Part shown: positions 62,634 to 64,000 of the stretch, in pieces | How positions within the stretch are numbered: the first letter of the stretch is position 1 | Layout: every line of letters starts with the position of its first letter | Origin: an uncultured Pelagibacteraceae bacterium | GTDB taxonomy: Bacteria; Pseudomonadota; Alphaproteobacteria; Pelagibacterales; Pelagibacteraceae | Assembly: GCA_902569785.1 (NCBI GenBank) | Contig: CACFVO010000001.1 | Coordinates: 51,971 to 115,970, forward strand | Direction: 5' to 3' | DNA: 64,000 nucleotides | Notes under the pieces: generated by a model | Database searches by the model: none | What the model was told of the DNA's origin: nothing | What the model saw: the letters and a program-made list of their open reading frames with translations, nothing else | Made by a program: the position numbers and the translations under genes

Positions 62634-63815
62634 ATGACTTTATATAAAATTTCTGAAAAATTTATTTTAAATAAGTTGAAATTTATTAAATACGGCAATC
62701 TTAAACTAATCAATTATGATGGTAAAGTTTACCATTTTGGAAATCTAGAACATAAATTTACTGCTGATATAAAAATTAACAATCCTAAATTTTATTTGAA
62801 TATTATTTTTGGTGGTGGTTCTGCATTAGGAGAAGCTCATATAAATAAAGATTTTTATTCTACAAATCTAACAAATTTAATTGAACTAACTGCCAAGAAT
62901 ATTCATCTTGTTTATTCATTTTCTGGAAGCTTAAAACTACAAAGATTTAAAAATATTTTAAAAGGGATTTTTGCATCTAACACTAAGTCTAAAAGCTTAA
63001 AATACATTTCAAAACATTATGATCTTGGAAATGAATTTTTTTCTCATTGGCTAGATAAAACTTTAACTTATTCTAGTGCAATATATGAAAATAAAGATGA
63101 AAATTTAGAAGAAGCTCAAAAAAACAAATATCAAAAACTAATTAATCTATTGGATGTTAAAAGTGGAGAGAAGGTTTTGGAAATCGGTTGTGGATGGGGA
63201 GGATTTTCTGAATTTTTAGCAAAAAAATATGATGTTCTGGTAGATTGTATTACTATCTCAAAAAATCAATATAATTATTCAAAAAAAAGAATATTTGAAA
63301 AAGGCTTAAATAATAGAGTTAATGTTTTATTTTTAGATTACCGAGATTTAAAAGACAAATACGACAAAATTGCGTCTATTGAAATGATAGAGGCCGTAGG
63401 TGAAAAATATTTAGATCAATATTTTCGAACAATAAAAAATTCACTAAAACAAGATGGTTGTGCAGCTTTACAGGGAATTACTATAAAAGATAATTTGTTT
63501 GATAGATATAGGACTAATGAGGATTTTATACAAAAATATATTTTTCCTGGTGGTTTTTTACCATCCTTAAATCAAATTAAGAAACTAACTATAAAAAATA
63601 ATTTAAATTTAGAAGAAGTAAATTCTTATTCAGATGATTATGCAAAGACTCTCTTTATATGGAAAAAAAACTTTTTAAGCGCTTGGGATAAAATTTTACC
63701 TTTGGGATTTGATGATTATTTTAAAAGAATGTGGGAATTTTACTTAAGTTATTGTGAGGCCGGATTTAAAGCCAAAAATATAGACTTGATTCAATTTTCT
63801 ATGTCTAATAAATAA
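62634..63815 (+). CDS. Cyclopropane-fatty-acid-synthase-type SAM methyltransferase
   Basis: A 393-residue CFA-family enzyme: N-terminal lipid-facing part, ISKHYDLGNEFFSHWLDKTL, SAM motif VLEIGCGWGGFSEFLAKKYD near 181-200, and KYIFPGGFLPSLNQIKKL. It would move a methyl group from SAM to the double bond of a phospholipid acyl chain. Two residues used for bicarbonate binding in the E. coli enzyme differ: C139 is Ser148 (TYSSAIY), and H266 is Gln280. Gln is also found in plant enzymes, so only the Ser is really unusual. The product may be a cyclopropane or a methylated chain. Confidence 0.85.
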   Translation: MTLYKISEKFILNKLKFIKYGNLKLINYDGKVYHFGNLEHKFTADIKINNPKFYLNIIFGGGSALGEAHINKDFYSTNLTNLIELTAKNIHLVYSFSGSLKLQRFKNILKGIFASNTKSKSLKYISKHYDLGNEFFSHWLDKTLTYSSAIYENKDENLEEAQKNKYQKLINLLDVKSGEKVLEIGCGWGGFSEFLAKKYDVLVDCITISKNQYNYSKKRIFEKGLNNRVNVLFLDYRDLKDKYDKIASIEMIEAVGEKYLDQYFRTIKNSLKQDGCAALQGITIKDNLFDRYRTNEDFIQKYIFPGGFLPSLNQIKKLTIKNNLNLEEVNSYSDDYAKTLFIWKKNFLSAWDKILPLGFDDYFKRMWEFYLSYCEAGFKAKNIDLIQFSMSNK

Positions 63816-63820
63816 TCGTC

Positions 63821-64000
63821 ATGAAAAAAGTATTAAGTTTAATTTTAGTTATTTTTTTAACAGGATGTTCAAGTAATATGAAGCCAACAGATTTTAAAGG
63901 TCAAAAACCAAGATTAATTATAGAAGATTACTTGTCTGGCGATGTTAAAGCGTGGGGAGTTTTACAAAATCGCTCAGGTAAAGTAACTAGGCAATTTTCC
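63821..64000 (+). CDS. DUF3833-type lipoprotein, N-terminal part cut by window end
   Basis: An open frame runs from the ATG at 63821 to the window edge, giving 60 residues. It starts with a lipoprotein signal peptide (lipobox FLTGC, Cys15) and continues with the stretch RLIIEDYLSGDVKAWGVLQN. I recognise this as the start of the DUF3833 family, which is common at the end of FAD-DUF1365-CFA operons. It would be lipid-anchored in the periplasm. The function is unknown and the 3' end is missing. Confidence 0.78.
   Translation, partial: MKKVLSLILVIFLTGCSSNMKPTDFKGQKPRLIIEDYLSGDVKAWGVLQNRSGKVTRQFS

Noticed and set aside
1-64000. tRNA, rRNA, CRISPR arrays, phage or insertion sequences
   Set aside because: I looked through the intergenic gaps and the ORFs. 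No cloverleaf-like sequence, repeat-spacer pattern, transposase, integrase or phage gene was recognised.

Overview
The window looks like a chromosomal segment of a SAR11-type marine alphaproteobacterium (Candidatus Pelagibacter or a close relative). The signs are a very AT-rich composition (roughly 30% G+C by eye), almost no intergenic space, many 1-4 base gene overlaps, an abundance of periplasmic binding-protein transporters, a methylated-amine route towards glycine, and a metY gene under tandem SAM-II and SAM-V riboswitches, an arrangement known from Pelagibacter. I see no rRNA, tRNA, CRISPR array, prophage or insertion sequence. No function here was checked against a database; calls rest on recognised motifs, length and context.

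Layout. 1-5.1 kb is a cell-shape cluster (mreB end, mreC, mreD, PBP2, rodA, bactofilin). 5.1-8.3 kb holds a FAD amino-acid dehydrogenase-like gene, a DMT exporter and a D-2-hydroxyacid dehydrogenase. 8.4-9.3 kb has two tandem paralogous small lipoproteins. 9.4-10.9 kb is metY with a promoter, SAM-II aptamer, terminator and SAM-V aptamer. 11-16.1 kb is the four-subunit sarcosine oxidase operon soxBDAG. Convergent to it, 24.2-16.1 kb carries dimethylglycine dehydrogenase-like, etfB, etfA, ETF-ubiquinone oxidoreductase, an MFS and a DMT transporter. 24.3-28.7 kb contains small redox and housekeeping genes: a 39-residue Cys-rich protein, msrB, a histidine phosphatase, ccdA, a ribokinase-like gene, grxC, a TIGR03643-type gene and a LysE exporter.

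28.7-35.7 kb is a long branched-chain amino-acid-type ABC operon (livK, livH, a small membrane protein, livM, livG, livF) that runs by overlapping codons into azlC, azlD and a CsiD/GlaH-type glutarate 2-hydroxylase. 35.8-38.8 kb is a tripartite tricarboxylate transporter (tctCBA) whose promoter and TTAA-repeat leader resemble those of livK. 38.8-41.1 kb has DoxX, AbrB-family and ProC-like genes. 41.1-46.2 kb is a second liv system. 46.4-51.5 kb has csaA, a LysE exporter, aconitase and an MmgE/PrpD protein, followed by an outer-membrane barrel protein. 52.4-57 kb is the glycine cleavage operon gcvT-gcvH-gcvP under a tandem glycine riboswitch. 57-60.6 kb has FkbM, EamA, MATE and TerC/YjbE genes. 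60.6-64 kb is a lipid-modification operon (FAD oxidoreductase, DUF1365, CFA-type methyltransferase, DUF3833 lipoprotein) cut by the window end.

Together the genes suggest a cell that imports small organic nitrogen and carbon compounds, demethylates dimethylglycine and sarcosine to glycine with electrons passed through ETF to ubiquinone, and either breaks glycine down through the cleavage system or uses it, with one-carbon and methionine supply sensed by RNA switches rather than by protein regulators.
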